Assembly (NCBI GenBank): GCA_003149935.1
Contig: QAMH01000006.1
Coordinates: forward strand, 1-64,000
Direction of reading: 5' to 3'
DNA length: 64,000 nucleotides
Source: Coriobacteriia bacterium
GTDB taxonomy: Bacteria; Actinomycetota; Coriobacteriia; Coriobacteriales; QAMH01
In this document: one piece after another, positions 32,916-42,037 of the stretch
How positions within the stretch are numbered: the first letter of the stretch is position 1
How the letters are laid out: each line of letters opens with the position of its first letter
The notes under the pieces: generated by a model
Seen by the model: the letters and a program-made list of their open reading frames with translations, nothing else
What the model was told of the DNA's origin: nothing
Database searches by the model: none
Program-made: the position numbers and the translations under genes

Positions 32916-33953
32916 ATGAGCTTTCGAGAAAACCTCCAGTACTTGCGCGCAACACACAACATGACCCAGGAGCAGCTGGCCATGATACTCGGCGTGAGCC
33001 GGCAGTCGGTGACCAAATGGGAATCCGAGAAGTCGTACCCGGAGATGGACAAGCTCCTGCGCATGTGCCAGATATTCGACTGCACGCTCGACGAGCTCGT
33101 GCAGGGAGACCTTACCGGCCGTCCGGTGGAGTCAGCAGCCTCGGTGGTGCCGGGAACGCCGCCGGTCGATGTCGTGGGTTATGACGAGCACATGCGGGGG
33201 TTTGCCCGCAAGGTTTCGATTGGCGTCTTCTCCATCGTCTTCGGCGTCGCGCTGTCAATCCTGTTCTTCTGTGCCGCCGACATTGACACGTATAGTCCGC
33301 TGGAGGGTTTGTTTTCCGAGAACGTCTACACGGCGTTGGGAGCCTTGCTCTTGTTTGCGGGCGTGGGGGTCGGGCTCGCCATGCTCATACCCGGTGGTAT
33401 GGGTCACAGCGCGTTCGTACGCGAGCATCCCTACATCGAGGATTTCTACACGCAGGCCCAGAAGGAAGAAGCGCGCAAGCACTTCAGCTGGCGCCTTGTG
33501 GGTGGCATCATGTGCATACTCGTCGGCGTCTGCTTTGTCATCGCCACCGCCGACACGGCGCTGTCCGAATGCGTCGCCCCATCCGTCATGCTCATGCTCA
33601 TAGCATGTGGCGCGGGACTTATCGTGTACGGTGGCATGATGTACGGCCGCATGAACATCGCCAACTACAATCGCAGCGCCGGCGAGGTGCTGGAGGCGCA
33701 CGAGATCGAGTCGGCACCCCTGACCGATGAGCAGAAGCGCGAGCTTCTCCAAACGCACGCGACCGACAAACGTATCGGCGCGATTTGCGGCTGCATCATG
33801 ATCATTGCCACCATCGCCGGCCTCGTTATGCTCTTCGTACCGACGCACTCGTACGCGCAGTCGCTTTTCTGGCTTGCGTGGCCCATCGGCGGCCTGTTGT
33901 GCGGCATCGTCTCACTGCTCATGAAGGCCTTCGGGTCCGACGAGCGTTCGTGA
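32916..33953 (+). CDS. XRE-type regulator with membrane domain
   Basis: A 345-residue protein: an N-terminal Cro/CI helix-turn-helix (residues 1-67: MTQEQLAMILGVSRQSVTKWESEKSYPEMDKLLRM) followed by a C-terminal part with about six hydrophobic segments in three pairs. It is a membrane-tethered DNA-binding protein, likely sensing envelope or membrane state. No partner gene is adjacent; it may control itself. GGA lies upstream of the ATG. Confidence 0.88.
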   Translation: MSFRENLQYLRATHNMTQEQLAMILGVSRQSVTKWESEKSYPEMDKLLRMCQIFDCTLDELVQGDLTGRPVESAASVVPGTPPVDVVGYDEHMRGFARKVSIGVFSIVFGVALSILFFCAADIDTYSPLEGLFSENVYTALGALLLFAGVGVGLAMLIPGGMGHSAFVREHPYIEDFYTQAQKEEARKHFSWRLVGGIMCILVGVCFVIATADTALSECVAPSVMLMLIACGAGLIVYGGMMYGRMNIANYNRSAGEVLEAHEIESAPLTDEQKRELLQTHATDKRIGAICGCIMIIATIAGLVMLFVPTHSYAQSLFWLAWPIGGLLCGIVSLLMKAFGSDERS

Positions 33954-33969
33954 TCTGACGCCCTCCCAT

Positions 33970-34146
33970 TGTCATTTCGAGCGAAGGGACCGTAGTCGTG
34001 CCTCCCCTTGTCATTTCGAGCGAAGGCGCGTAGCGCCGAAGTCGAGAAATCTCGACCATCGCTTTCTCAGTGACGGAGAAGATTCCTCGACTCGCTGCGC
34101 TCGCTCGGAATGACAGGGGGGGCGCTCGCTCGGAATGACAGGGGGC
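33970..34146. repeat. Dispersed TGTCATTTCGAGC repeat, both orientations, duplicated ends
   Basis: Two direct copies of the left end (TTGTCATTTCGAGCGAAGG, from 33970 and about 34009), a left body to GAGAAATCTCG, then an inverted body from GATTCCTCGACTCG to two copies of GCTCGCTCGGAATGACA. The whole region folds into a long imperfect hairpin between convergent genes. Both outer ends are duplicated. No gene is seen. Confidence 0.85.
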
Positions 34147-34180
34147 GCACCCTGCTCGAGACGACGCTACGCTGCCGGCC

Positions 34181-37048
34181 CTATTCCATCCTCAGGGCTT
34201 CGACGATGTCGCCCTTGCGGCAACGGTGCAGGCCGTAGAGCACGCTCGCGGCCATGACTACGATCACGAGCCCGCAACCCAGGACGAGGTACGTCCACGG
34301 CGGCGTGTAGGGAAGGCCGCGCATCGAGATGCCGAGCGCCAGGTAGAGCAGGTAGCTCACGCCAAACGACACGATGATGCCGGGGATGAGGCCGCGCAGG
34401 CCGTACCCGACGCATTCGCAGCCTATCATCGAGCGGAACTGGCGCGCGCCCATGCCGATGGACTCCATGACCGCGAACTCGCGCTTGCGCAGGATGAGGC
34501 CGTTGGTCACGGTGTTGAACACGTTGGCAAGGGCGATGAGCGTGAGGATGAACGAGAACAGGAAGCAGAACACGTTCACCACGGTCACCATCATGGCCAT
34601 GGACTGCTCCTGGGCCGCGTTGTCCATCACCTGGTTGAAGTAGATCTTGTAGCCGGCGTCCTCGAAGGTGGAACCGAACCCGGAAAGGGCCTTGACCGCC
34701 TCCTCGCCATCGGCGGTGTCGAAGCCAGCCGAGAAGGACACGGTTCTTGTCGCGCCGATGAGGGGCAGAGCGCCAAGGTCATCCATGGAGACGACGATTG
34801 TCGCCCCGCTGCTCGAGGCGATGCAAGCGGGCCTCTTTTCCGCCAACCCCACGACTTCGACGGGCGTGCGCACGAGCTCGTCGGCTGCAAGCCTCTGGTC
34901 CGTGTAGCCGCCATCCTTCTCCCATCGCGTGAACTCGAACGTCTCCTTGCCGTCGTTGTCGGTGTCAGACACCACGACGCTTGCCATGGCCGTCTCATCG
35001 CCCTTGATGCCGGTCACGATGTCGAGGGTGCCGGTCTTGACGAAGAGCTCGTCGTAGCTGTACACGCTTCCGGTGTTGCCGTAGCCCTCGCGCACGGCGA
35101 TGGCGGCGGGAGCGTCGCTGCTTTCCGGGAGCTCGACGCCGTTGTCCTTCGCATAGGCTGCGAACTCGTCGGCAGGCAGGTAGGCGACGAAGAGCGGTGT
35201 GGGCACGCTTTCGTCTACGATGCAGCTTGGGGCAACCGTATCTTTCCACGCGCTTCCCGCCATTGGCAGTGGGACGAACGCCCCCTGGGTCGAGACGAGC
35301 GCCCATCCCAGAGGCGTCATGCCTTGCACGGCGCTCGCCTGGGCGTAGACATCGGCGCCGACCGCCTCGATGGCTTCGGATGCGGATGCCCGTTCGTTGG
35401 TGGGCTCCAGGGAAACCGTCATCGTGACATCGGCTTCCGAGAGGTTGCCGGCCACCTTCGTGAACATGCCGAGCTGCGACGAGAATGACCCGGCAGTCAT
35501 GAGCAGGATGATGGCGAGGGCCAGCGAAACGGACGCGGCGCGCCCCTTGGAAGCGTTGCGCTTGTGGTTGATCGAGGCGAGCTGTCCGCCGATGCCGAAG
35601 ACCGTGCCTGACACGCCCCGGCGCTTCCAGAGCGCGAGCGTGCCGTGTCCGCCGGACGCGCGCACGGCACGGGCCGATAGCTTGATTGTCGAGCTCTGGC
35701 GCAGCGCGTCGATGGGGGAGACGTGGGCGGCGCGCAAGGCGGGAATCCAGACGCTCGCGAGTACCGTCAGCGCCGTGAGGACCACGGCGAAGAGCACCAC
35801 GCGCCAATCGACGACGAGGTAGAACGAACTCCACTGCCCGCCCAGTATGTCGGCGATGGCGTTGCCGAGCCAGGCGAAGATGCCCGCGCATGCGCCGAGC
35901 CCCACCGCGATGCCGATGGGGACGCCGATGACGGCGATGATGACGCCTTCGAGCAGGACCGCGCGGCGCAGTTGGCGCTTGGACGCGCCAATCGAGGCAA
36001 GCAGACCGAACTGCCGCATGCGTTCGTTGACCGAGATGGCAAATGCGTTGTAGATGAGCGAGATGCAAGCGACCATGATGATGACGGCGAGGATGACCAC
36101 GAGGTAGAAGAAGGTCTCCCATATCGAGCCGTGGTCGCTGATGCCCATATAGCGCAGGAGATTCACATGGGTTTCGATGTCAGCGTCGCCGAAGAGCTCG
36201 GCGGTACGCTCGCGGACCTGCTTGACGGTGGAGACGCCGGTGATGTCGAGGAAGACCTCGATGTCGCCGGTAGCGGTGTCATCGAAGGTGAGGGCGGCCG
36301 GTCCCACGCCGGTCATGGTACCCCAGGAGGCGGTCTCTATGAAGCCGACCACGGTGAAGGTGCGCGGTTGCACGCCGACGAGCTCCTCGTCGAACTTGCC
36401 GTTGTCATCGGCGGAATCGAGATATCCCATCGACGAGTTGAGGGACGAGCCGTCCTCGACGGTGTAGCCCTTGGGCTCGAACTCGGGATCGTAGTCATCG
36501 ACGGCGAAGGAGGCGCCGCTCATGCTGCCTTGCTCGCCGGGAGCGAGTACGGCGCGACGGCTTCCGACATCGAGCGTGACGCTATCGCCCAGTGTGGCGG
36601 GGCCGTGACGCTGCCAGATGCCGGGCAGGGCGATCTCGCCGGGATTTTGCGGCATGCGGCCCTCGGCCAGGTGGATACCGCAGACTTCGTCAAGCGAGCC
36701 CGTGCTGGTGAGTATGGGCAAGTAGGTGCCGAGCGTGAGTCGCTGCTCGTCCGATAAGCCGGCAAAACCCACGTCTTGCAACGTCGCAAGTGCCTCGACG
36801 TCGGGCGCGTTCTGCGCCGCCGCGATTTCGTCGCGGCTCGTTGCGTCATCGGGCACGATGACCGATGACATCCAGGTACCGTTGGCCGTCGCCTCGTTGC
36901 GCAGGAGGTAATCGGTGGCCGAAACGTAGGAGGAGAGCACGGCCACGAGCAGGGCCGCGGCAAGCGCCACTCCGGCGATGGTGACGACGGTGCGGGCCGT
37001 CGAGGTGCGTAACGACTTGATGGTGAACGATGTCATGACCTTCATCAT
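34181..37048 (-). CDS. Large FtsX-type ABC permease (module 2)
   Basis: A 955-residue permease with the two-half FtsX layout: an N-terminal helix, a large extracellular domain (about residues 50-310), a first helix group with coupling helix VNERMRQFGLLASIGASKRQLRRAV, a second helix and extracellular domain (about 510-790), and a last group with LRKREFAVMESIGMGARQFRSMI. It is of the kind used in antimicrobial-peptide detoxification or envelope transport. It overlaps the ATPase stop by ATGA. Both extracellular domains are rich in acidic residues and Thr/Ser. The substrate is unknown. Confidence 0.93.
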   Translation of the reverse strand: MMKVMTSFTIKSLRTSTARTVVTIAGVALAAALLVAVLSSYVSATDYLLRNEATANGTWMSSVIVPDDATSRDEIAAAQNAPDVEALATLQDVGFAGLSDEQRLTLGTYLPILTSTGSLDEVCGIHLAEGRMPQNPGEIALPGIWQRHGPATLGDSVTLDVGSRRAVLAPGEQGSMSGASFAVDDYDPEFEPKGYTVEDGSSLNSSMGYLDSADDNGKFDEELVGVQPRTFTVVGFIETASWGTMTGVGPAALTFDDTATGDIEVFLDITGVSTVKQVRERTAELFGDADIETHVNLLRYMGISDHGSIWETFFYLVVILAVIIMVACISLIYNAFAISVNERMRQFGLLASIGASKRQLRRAVLLEGVIIAVIGVPIGIAVGLGACAGIFAWLGNAIADILGGQWSSFYLVVDWRVVLFAVVLTALTVLASVWIPALRAAHVSPIDALRQSSTIKLSARAVRASGGHGTLALWKRRGVSGTVFGIGGQLASINHKRNASKGRAASVSLALAIILLMTAGSFSSQLGMFTKVAGNLSEADVTMTVSLEPTNERASASEAIEAVGADVYAQASAVQGMTPLGWALVSTQGAFVPLPMAGSAWKDTVAPSCIVDESVPTPLFVAYLPADEFAAYAKDNGVELPESSDAPAAIAVREGYGNTGSVYSYDELFVKTGTLDIVTGIKGDETAMASVVVSDTDNDGKETFEFTRWEKDGGYTDQRLAADELVRTPVEVVGLAEKRPACIASSSGATIVVSMDDLGALPLIGATRTVSFSAGFDTADGEEAVKALSGFGSTFEDAGYKIYFNQVMDNAAQEQSMAMMVTVVNVFCFLFSFILTLIALANVFNTVTNGLILRKREFAVMESIGMGARQFRSMIGCECVGYGLRGLIPGIIVSFGVSYLLYLALGISMRGLPYTPPWTYLVLGCGLVIVVMAASVLYGLHRCRKGDIVEALRME

Positions 37049-37725
37049 CGGATCCTCTCGTCGGATACGATGCGGCCATCCTCGATCGCGATGATGCGGT
37101 CGGCGGACAGCGCGATGTCATCGTCATGCGTGATGACGATGAGCGTCTGTCCCGCCTCGCGGTTTGCCGCTTCCAGAAGTGCCATGATCTCGCGGGAGTT
37201 CTGCGAGTCGAGATTGCCCGTGGGCTCGTCGGCCAATACGATGGCCGGGTTGTTCATGAGTGCACGTCCGATGGCCACGCGCTGCTGCTGACCGCCGGAA
37301 AGCTGATTGGGTAGGCGGTTGCCATAACCTTGAAGCCCGAGCGTGCGCATGAGCGCGGAGAGGCGCTCCTCGTTCACGGCGCGCCCATCCAGGGCAACCG
37401 GCAGCGTGATGTTCTCGGCGACGTTGAGTATGGGCACGAGGTTGTAGAACTGGTAGACGAGGCCCACCTCGCGGCGTCGAAACACGGCGAGTTGCTCGTC
37501 GGTGCGTGCGTAGATGTTCGCGCCGTTGAGCTCGACGGTACCCGACGTGGGGCGATCCACTCCGCCGATGAGATGCAAGAGCGTCGACTTGCCCGAGCCC
37601 GATGCGCCAACGATGGCGACGAACTGGCCCTCCGGAATCGAAAACGAGACGTCGTCCAGCGCACATGTCGCCTGCGCTCCCTTACCGTAGACCTTCGTCA
37701 GGTTGGTGACCTTGAGGATGTCCAT
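37045..37725 (-). CDS. ABC transporter ATP-binding protein (module 2)
   Basis: A 226-residue MacB/LolD-class ATPase: Walker A GASGSGKST, signature LSGGQQQR, Walker B IVLADEPTGNLD, switch histidine in VITHDDD. It is closely similar to the module 1 ATPase. The ATG at 37725 has AAGGAG 6 bases upstream. It drives the adjacent large permease and lies about 110 bases after the kinase gene. Confidence 0.96.
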   Translation of the reverse strand: MDILKVTNLTKVYGKGAQATCALDDVSFSIPEGQFVAIVGASGSGKSTLLHLIGGVDRPTSGTVELNGANIYARTDEQLAVFRRREVGLVYQFYNLVPILNVAENITLPVALDGRAVNEERLSALMRTLGLQGYGNRLPNQLSGGQQQRVAIGRALMNNPAIVLADEPTGNLDSQNSREIMALLEAANREAGQTLIVITHDDDIALSADRIIAIEDGRIVSDERIR

Positions 37726-37836
37726 GGTTGCTCCTTTCTTACACGTGTCCGGGATACGCAGACGAGTATGGTGCGACAAGCTAGCGTGGTCGTGACGCGC
37801 ACATTACGGCTTTGTAAGCTGGATACGCGGCGCACG

Positions 37837-38838
37837 TCAGACGCAGAGCTTGGGAAAGGCGATTTCGAAGACGGCGCCGGCGGGCGTGCCATCCTCACCG
37901 TGCAGGTTGGCTGCGCGCAGCGTGCCGCCCTGTCCGGAGACAAGCGAACGGGCAAGCGCGAGTCCCACGCCAAAACCCTCGCCCTCCTTCGATGCGCTAC
38001 CTCGGTAGAAGCGCTCGAAGAGGTGGGGGAAGTCTTCCTCGGATATGCCGGGCCCGTCGTCGCTGATGGAGATGTGGCAGGCGAGGGTATCTTCGCTGGC
38101 GCGTATGGTGATCGTCCCGCCGGCCTTGCAGTGCTCCATCGAGTTCTTGACGATGTTCTCGATTGCCTCGGCACACCAGGTTTCGTCGCCCGTGAACGTG
38201 GCGTTGTCGGGGATGGTCGTGACGAGCGTGATGCCGCGCAGGTCGAGCGACAGCGCAAGTGGCTCGCAGGCCCGGGCGACCGCATCGCCGACGCGCACCG
38301 GTCGCGACTCCATGTGCAGCGCCCCGGCATCGACCTTGGCCATCTTAAGCAGCGTGGCGACGAGCCACGACACCCGGTCGAGCAGGTGCTCGAGGTCACG
38401 TACGAGGATCTTGCGCTGTTCCTCGCCCTCCGCGCGCTCGATGGCCGGCAACATGAGCTCGGCTGCCGTGAGCGGCGTGCGTATCTGGTGCGATATATCG
38501 GCGAGGGAGTCTGCCAGCGAGGTCTTCTCGCTTTCGAGCTGGGCGGTGAGCCGGGCAAGACGCGCCACCATCTTCTCAAGCTCGTTGGCGAGCACGGCGA
38601 TGTCGCCCTCGCGGCAATTCGAGAAGCTCAGGCGCCTGCCGAGGTTGAGGACCTCGTCGATCTCATCCGTGAGGCGTCGTATCTCGGCACGGCGGCGCAG
38701 CGAGACGACGAGGAAGAAGACGAAGACGACAAGGGAGAGGATGGCGCAACAGAGTGCGGCCTCCACGCCGACGGCAAGGAACGCCGCACCGGTGACGGCG
38801 ACGCACAGCATGGCGAGGAATACGACCTGCCTGCTCAT
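37837..38838 (-). CDS. Sensor histidine kinase (module 2)
   Basis: A 333-residue kinase with two N-terminal membrane helices (about 4-25 and 27-47) with almost no loop between, again the intramembrane-sensing type. His117 in DISHQIRTP is the phosphorylation site; N box ENIVKNSMEHC, G1 SDDGPGISEED and G2 GEGFGVGLALARS follow. The ATG at 38838 overlaps the response regulator stop (ATGA). It probably senses the state of the associated transporter. Confidence 0.94.
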   Translation of the reverse strand: MSRQVVFLAMLCVAVTGAAFLAVGVEAALCCAILSLVVFVFFLVVSLRRRAEIRRLTDEIDEVLNLGRRLSFSNCREGDIAVLANELEKMVARLARLTAQLESEKTSLADSLADISHQIRTPLTAAELMLPAIERAEGEEQRKILVRDLEHLLDRVSWLVATLLKMAKVDAGALHMESRPVRVGDAVARACEPLALSLDLRGITLVTTIPDNATFTGDETWCAEAIENIVKNSMEHCKAGGTITIRASEDTLACHISISDDGPGISEEDFPHLFERFYRGSASKEGEGFGVGLALARSLVSGQGGTLRAANLHGEDGTPAGAVFEIAFPKLCV

Positions 38839-39512
38839 TGCCCCGCTCCGATGCGGTAGCCGAGCCCGCGGACTGTGACGATGATTTCCGGATGCGCGGG
38901 GTCGTCCTCGACGCGCTCGCGCAGGCGGCGGATATAGACGTTGATGGAGTTGTCGGAGACGTATTCGCCCGCCGTATCCCAGATGGCATCGCGCAGCATC
39001 TCGCGCGTGATGAGCCGTCCCTGGTTCTGCAGGAAGTAGAGGAGTAGACGGTATTCGAGGGCCGAAAGCACGATCTCTTCGCCGTCTTTGCTCACCACGG
39101 CCGTTGTCGGGTCGAGACACAGGTTTCCGATACGTAGCGCACAACCGCCACTGGTGTTTTGCCGCAACGCGACCCTCATACGCGAGAGCAGCTCGCGTGC
39201 GCGAAAGGGCTTCGCGATGTAATCGACCGCCCCCATGTCGAGTCCGGCAACGGTCGAGTACTCGTCGTCGGATGCCGTGAGGAAGATGACCGGCATGTCC
39301 GGATGCGCTTGACGGGCGGCGGCGCAGACGGCAAAGCCGTTTCCCTGCGCAAGGGTGATGTCGAGAAGGAGGAGGTCAAAGGTCGACTGCGCTAGAAGCG
39401 TGGTCGCCTCGTCCTGGCGGGCGGTCGTGGCGACCTCGTAGCCTTCCGCTTCGAGAAGCTCACCCAGGGTTCGCACGATGAGCGGATCGTCTTCCACGAC
39501 GAGAATCTTCAC
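38835..39512 (-). CDS. OmpR-family response regulator (module 2)
   Basis: A 225-residue regulator: acidic pocket EDD, phospho-acceptor Asp51 (LLLLDITLAQGNGF), switch Lys in DYIAKPF, C-terminal winged helix (VLSALEYRLLLYFLQNQGRLI ... GLGYRIG). The loop after Asp51 lacks the usual Pro (LAQ instead of LP), a mild deviation. The start is GTG at 39512 with AAGGAGG 4 bases upstream. First gene of module 2. Confidence 0.94.
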   Translation of the reverse strand: MKILVVEDDPLIVRTLGELLEAEGYEVATTARQDEATTLLAQSTFDLLLLDITLAQGNGFAVCAAARQAHPDMPVIFLTASDDEYSTVAGLDMGAVDYIAKPFRARELLSRMRVALRQNTSGGCALRIGNLCLDPTTAVVSKDGEEIVLSALEYRLLLYFLQNQGRLITREMLRDAIWDTAGEYVSDNSINVYIRRLRERVEDDPAHPEIIVTVRGLGYRIGAGQ

Positions 39513-39697
39513 GGCACCTCCTTTTTCGCATGGTCACGTCGCCATTGTAGAAGATGGAGTGAAAGGGCTCGGCCCAGATGCCCTACATTTCAATTCTGTC
39601 ACGTGAAATCGATGGGAGGGGCTCTGCAGATTCAAGGAGGGCACCGCGCTCTAGACGCGCAAACCTTGACCTTCCAGGGGAATTCCGCGCGGATTCC

Positions 39698-39728
39698 TTG
39701 ACTTAAAGTTCGCTTTAATGCCTATGAT
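39698..39728 (+). promoter_or_regulatory. MerR-type promoter before the aldo/keto reductase gene
   Basis: -35 TTGACT (39698-39703) and -10 TATGAT (39723-39728) are 19 bp apart, longer than the normal 17. A perfect dyad TTAAAG-TTCG-CTTTAA lies in the spacer. Over-long spacers with a central dyad are the hallmark of MerR-family activators (AdhR/NmlR-like sites look like this). No MerR gene is in the window. Confidence 0.7.
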
Positions 39729-39788
39729 GCGCATCGGATTTTGATGTCATGCCAACACGGCGTTTGCCGCTGACGAAAGGACCATACC

Positions 39789-40913
39789 GTGAATGACGCT
39801 ATTTTTCCCGCTTCCAAGATGGGCTTTGGCTGCATGAGGCTCCCTCTTCTCGACGAAAACGACGTCAAGAGCATCGACATCCCCCAGTTCGAGCAGATGG
39901 TCGATACCTTCATGGAGGCCGGCAATACCTATTTCGATACCGCGTTCGTCTATCACGAGGGCGAGTCCGAGGTGGCGCTCGGCAAGGCGCTCGTCGCGCG
40001 CTATCCGCGTGAGTCGTTCACCATTGCAACCAAATGCCTGGCATGGGCAATGCCCAATGAGCAGGCTGCCAAGGAGTGCCTCGATATCTCGCTCAAGCGC
40101 CTCGGCACCGATTACGTGGACTACTTCCTGCATCATAACGTGGGCGGCAAGCGTACGGCCAAGTTCGATGAGTATGGCATGTGGGATTGGGCGCAAGAGC
40201 AGAAGGCCGCCGGAAAGATCCGCTACGTGGGCTTCTCCATGCACGATGATGCCGATTGTCTGGACAAGCTCCTCACGGAGCACCCCGAGATGGACTTCGT
40301 GCAACTCCAGGTGAACTACCTCGACTGGAACGATCCTCACAATGACGCGCAGCGTCTCATGGAGGTGGCAGAGAAGCATGGCAAGCCGGTCATCATCATG
40401 GAGCCGGCTCGCGGTGGACGCCTTTGCAACTTGCCGGATGATGTGGCGGCCATTCTCGAGGAGGCAAAGCCCGGCTCGACGCAGGCCGAATGGGCCTATC
40501 GCTTCTGCTGGAACCTCCCCAATGTCATCTCCGTGCTCTCGGGCATGTCGAACATGGATCAGGCGCACGAGAACGTCGCGTCCTACGCGAATAACCAGCC
40601 CTTCACGGCTGCCGAGCACGAGGCGCTCGAGCGCGCAATCACGAAGCTGCGCTCGCTGGCGGAGATTCCCTGTACGGCCTGCAACTACTGCGTCAAGGGT
40701 TGCCCTTCGGGCGTGAAGATTCCCACGGTCATGGAGCTTCTGAACCTCGAATCCATGACGCATGACCACGAGTTCGTGAAGGAACTCTACAGCTGGCAGA
40801 CAGCCGAAGGCAGGGCAAGCGAGTGCATCAAGTGCGGCCTCTGTGAGAGCATGTGCCCCCAGCAAATCGACATCATCAACCAGCTTGAACTTGCCGTCGA
40901 GAAATACGAATAA
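39789..40913 (+). CDS. Aldo/keto reductase with C-terminal ferredoxin-type clusters
   Basis: A 374-residue fusion: an aldo/keto reductase barrel (about 1-280; KMGFGCMRLPLL, DTAFVYHEGESEVALG, HHNVGG) and a C-terminal ferredoxin domain with CTACNYCVKGCP and CIKCGLCESMCP, enough for two [4Fe-4S] clusters. Such proteins may couple carbonyl reduction to ferredoxin rather than NADPH alone. GTG start at 39789 with AAAGGA 7 bases upstream. Its promoter is of MerR type, suggesting induction by an electrophile such as an aldehyde. Confidence 0.93.
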   Translation: MNDAIFPASKMGFGCMRLPLLDENDVKSIDIPQFEQMVDTFMEAGNTYFDTAFVYHEGESEVALGKALVARYPRESFTIATKCLAWAMPNEQAAKECLDISLKRLGTDYVDYFLHHNVGGKRTAKFDEYGMWDWAQEQKAAGKIRYVGFSMHDDADCLDKLLTEHPEMDFVQLQVNYLDWNDPHNDAQRLMEVAEKHGKPVIIMEPARGGRLCNLPDDVAAILEEAKPGSTQAEWAYRFCWNLPNVISVLSGMSNMDQAHENVASYANNQPFTAAEHEALERAITKLRSLAEIPCTACNYCVKGCPSGVKIPTVMELLNLESMTHDHEFVKELYSWQTAEGRASECIKCGLCESMCPQQIDIINQLELAVEKYE

Positions 40914-40997
40914 GTTTTTTGAAATTTCCTGCAAGGAATCAGCTCGCTCGTTCGTGTTATAAGTGAAGTCAAAGCACGGACGAGTGAGGTGTGCATC

Positions 40998-41522
40998 ATG
41001 AAGAAAACCACGATCGCTATTCTCGGCATCGCCTTTGCCACGGCCATTGCCATTCCCGCGTTTGCGCTCGGTCTCGGAAATGCACCGGTGCAGGCGCAGG
41101 CAAATCCGCTTTCGCAACGGGTCTGCACAACGCTTAGCTGCATGAACGCGGCGGGTGATTGTCCTGGCAGCGCCGGTTGCTATGTTGATGACAACGGTGA
41201 TGGCATCTGTGACAACTACACAGATGGCTACGGCGCCGGCAACGGTTACGGTCTTGGTGCTGGTAGCGGTAATGCCTACACCGATGATGACGGCGATGGC
41301 GTCTGTGACAACTATGCCAACCGCGGCGATGGTTCCAATGTCGGCAATGGCAATGGTTACGGCGCCGGCGCCGGTAACGGGCCGTGCTATACCGATGACA
41401 ATGGCGATGGCGTCTGTGACAACTACGCTGGTGGCGCTGGCAACGGCTGCGGTGCAGGTGCCGGTAACGGCGGTGCTGGGTACGGCCACCACGGCGGTGG
41501 TCACCACGGGGCTCACTGCTAG
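40998..41522 (+). CDS. Secreted Gly-rich protein with three calcium-type loops
   Basis: A 174-residue exported protein of no named family that I recognise. A signal peptide occupies about residues 1-24 (MKKTTIAILGIAFATAIAIP, then AFA). Three repeats of Y-(V/T)-D-D-(N/D)-G-D-G-(I/V)-C-D-N-Y at 62-74, 94-106 and 131-143 have the D-x-(N/D)-x-D-G pattern of dockerin/EF-hand calcium loops, each with one Cys. Between them are Gly/Asn/Tyr-rich linkers. The C-terminus is His-rich (GHHGGGHHGAHC). The ATG at 40998 has GAGG 8 bases upstream. It lies 23 bases before a sigma factor gene and is probably part of that operon. Confidence 0.8.
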   Translation: MKKTTIAILGIAFATAIAIPAFALGLGNAPVQAQANPLSQRVCTTLSCMNAAGDCPGSAGCYVDDNGDGICDNYTDGYGAGNGYGLGAGSGNAYTDDDGDGVCDNYANRGDGSNVGNGNGYGAGAGNGPCYTDDNGDGVCDNYAGGAGNGCGAGAGNGGAGYGHHGGGHHGAHC

Positions 41523-41545
41523 CGAGCGAGCCTGGAACCGCGTCT

Positions 41546-42037
41546 GTGCTGTCTCGTGACGACATCGAAGCTGCCATGAACGCCCACGGGGCGACCGTCT
41601 GGCACGTGTGTATGGGGTATTTCCGTTCGGAGCACGACGCGCAGGATGCGTTCCAGGAGACCTTCCTCAAGTATGCGCTTGCCGATACGACGAGCTTCAA
41701 CGATGATGCCCATCGCAAGGCATGGCTCATCACGGTCGCATCAAACGTCTGCAAGGACATGCTGCGGGCGCATCGTCGCAACGACGAGCCTCTCGACGAG
41801 GCAATCGCGTCAGAGGCGCTCATTTCCCGTGACAGCGAGACACAACCCGATTGCGGCCGTATGGAGCTCATGGAGGCGTTCCGGTCTCTCGATGACCCGC
41901 CCCGTTTGCCGCTCTACCTCGCGCTGTACGAGGGATACACGGCACCCGAGATTGCCGAGATGCTCGATGCTCCCGTCAACACCGTCTATTCCTGGATAGC
42001 TCGGGGCAAGAAAACGCTGAAGGAGGCCCTCTCGTGA
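41546..42037 (+). CDS. ECF-type RNA polymerase sigma factor
   Basis: A 163-residue sigma-70-family factor. Region 2 (WHVCMGYFRSEHDAQDAFQETFLKYA) and region 4 (LPLYLALYEGYTAPEIAEMLDAPVNTVYSWIARGKKTLKEAL) are present and nothing more, so it is of the ECF class. It would direct RNA polymerase to a small regulon, likely including this operon. The start is GTG at 41546 without a strong binding site. It overlaps the anti-sigma gene by GTGA. Confidence 0.93.
   Translation: MLSRDDIEAAMNAHGATVWHVCMGYFRSEHDAQDAFQETFLKYALADTTSFNDDAHRKAWLITVASNVCKDMLRAHRRNDEPLDEAIASEALISRDSETQPDCGRMELMEAFRSLDDPPRLPLYLALYEGYTAPEIAEMLDAPVNTVYSWIARGKKTLKEALS

Noticed and set aside
39747..41516. A 589-codon minus-strand frame across the aldo/keto reductase and secreted loop protein
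   Set aside because: Its repetitive Val/Ala/Ile/Thr stretch is only the reverse of the Asp/Gly repeats of the secreted protein; the plus-strand genes have signal peptide, binding sites and motifs.
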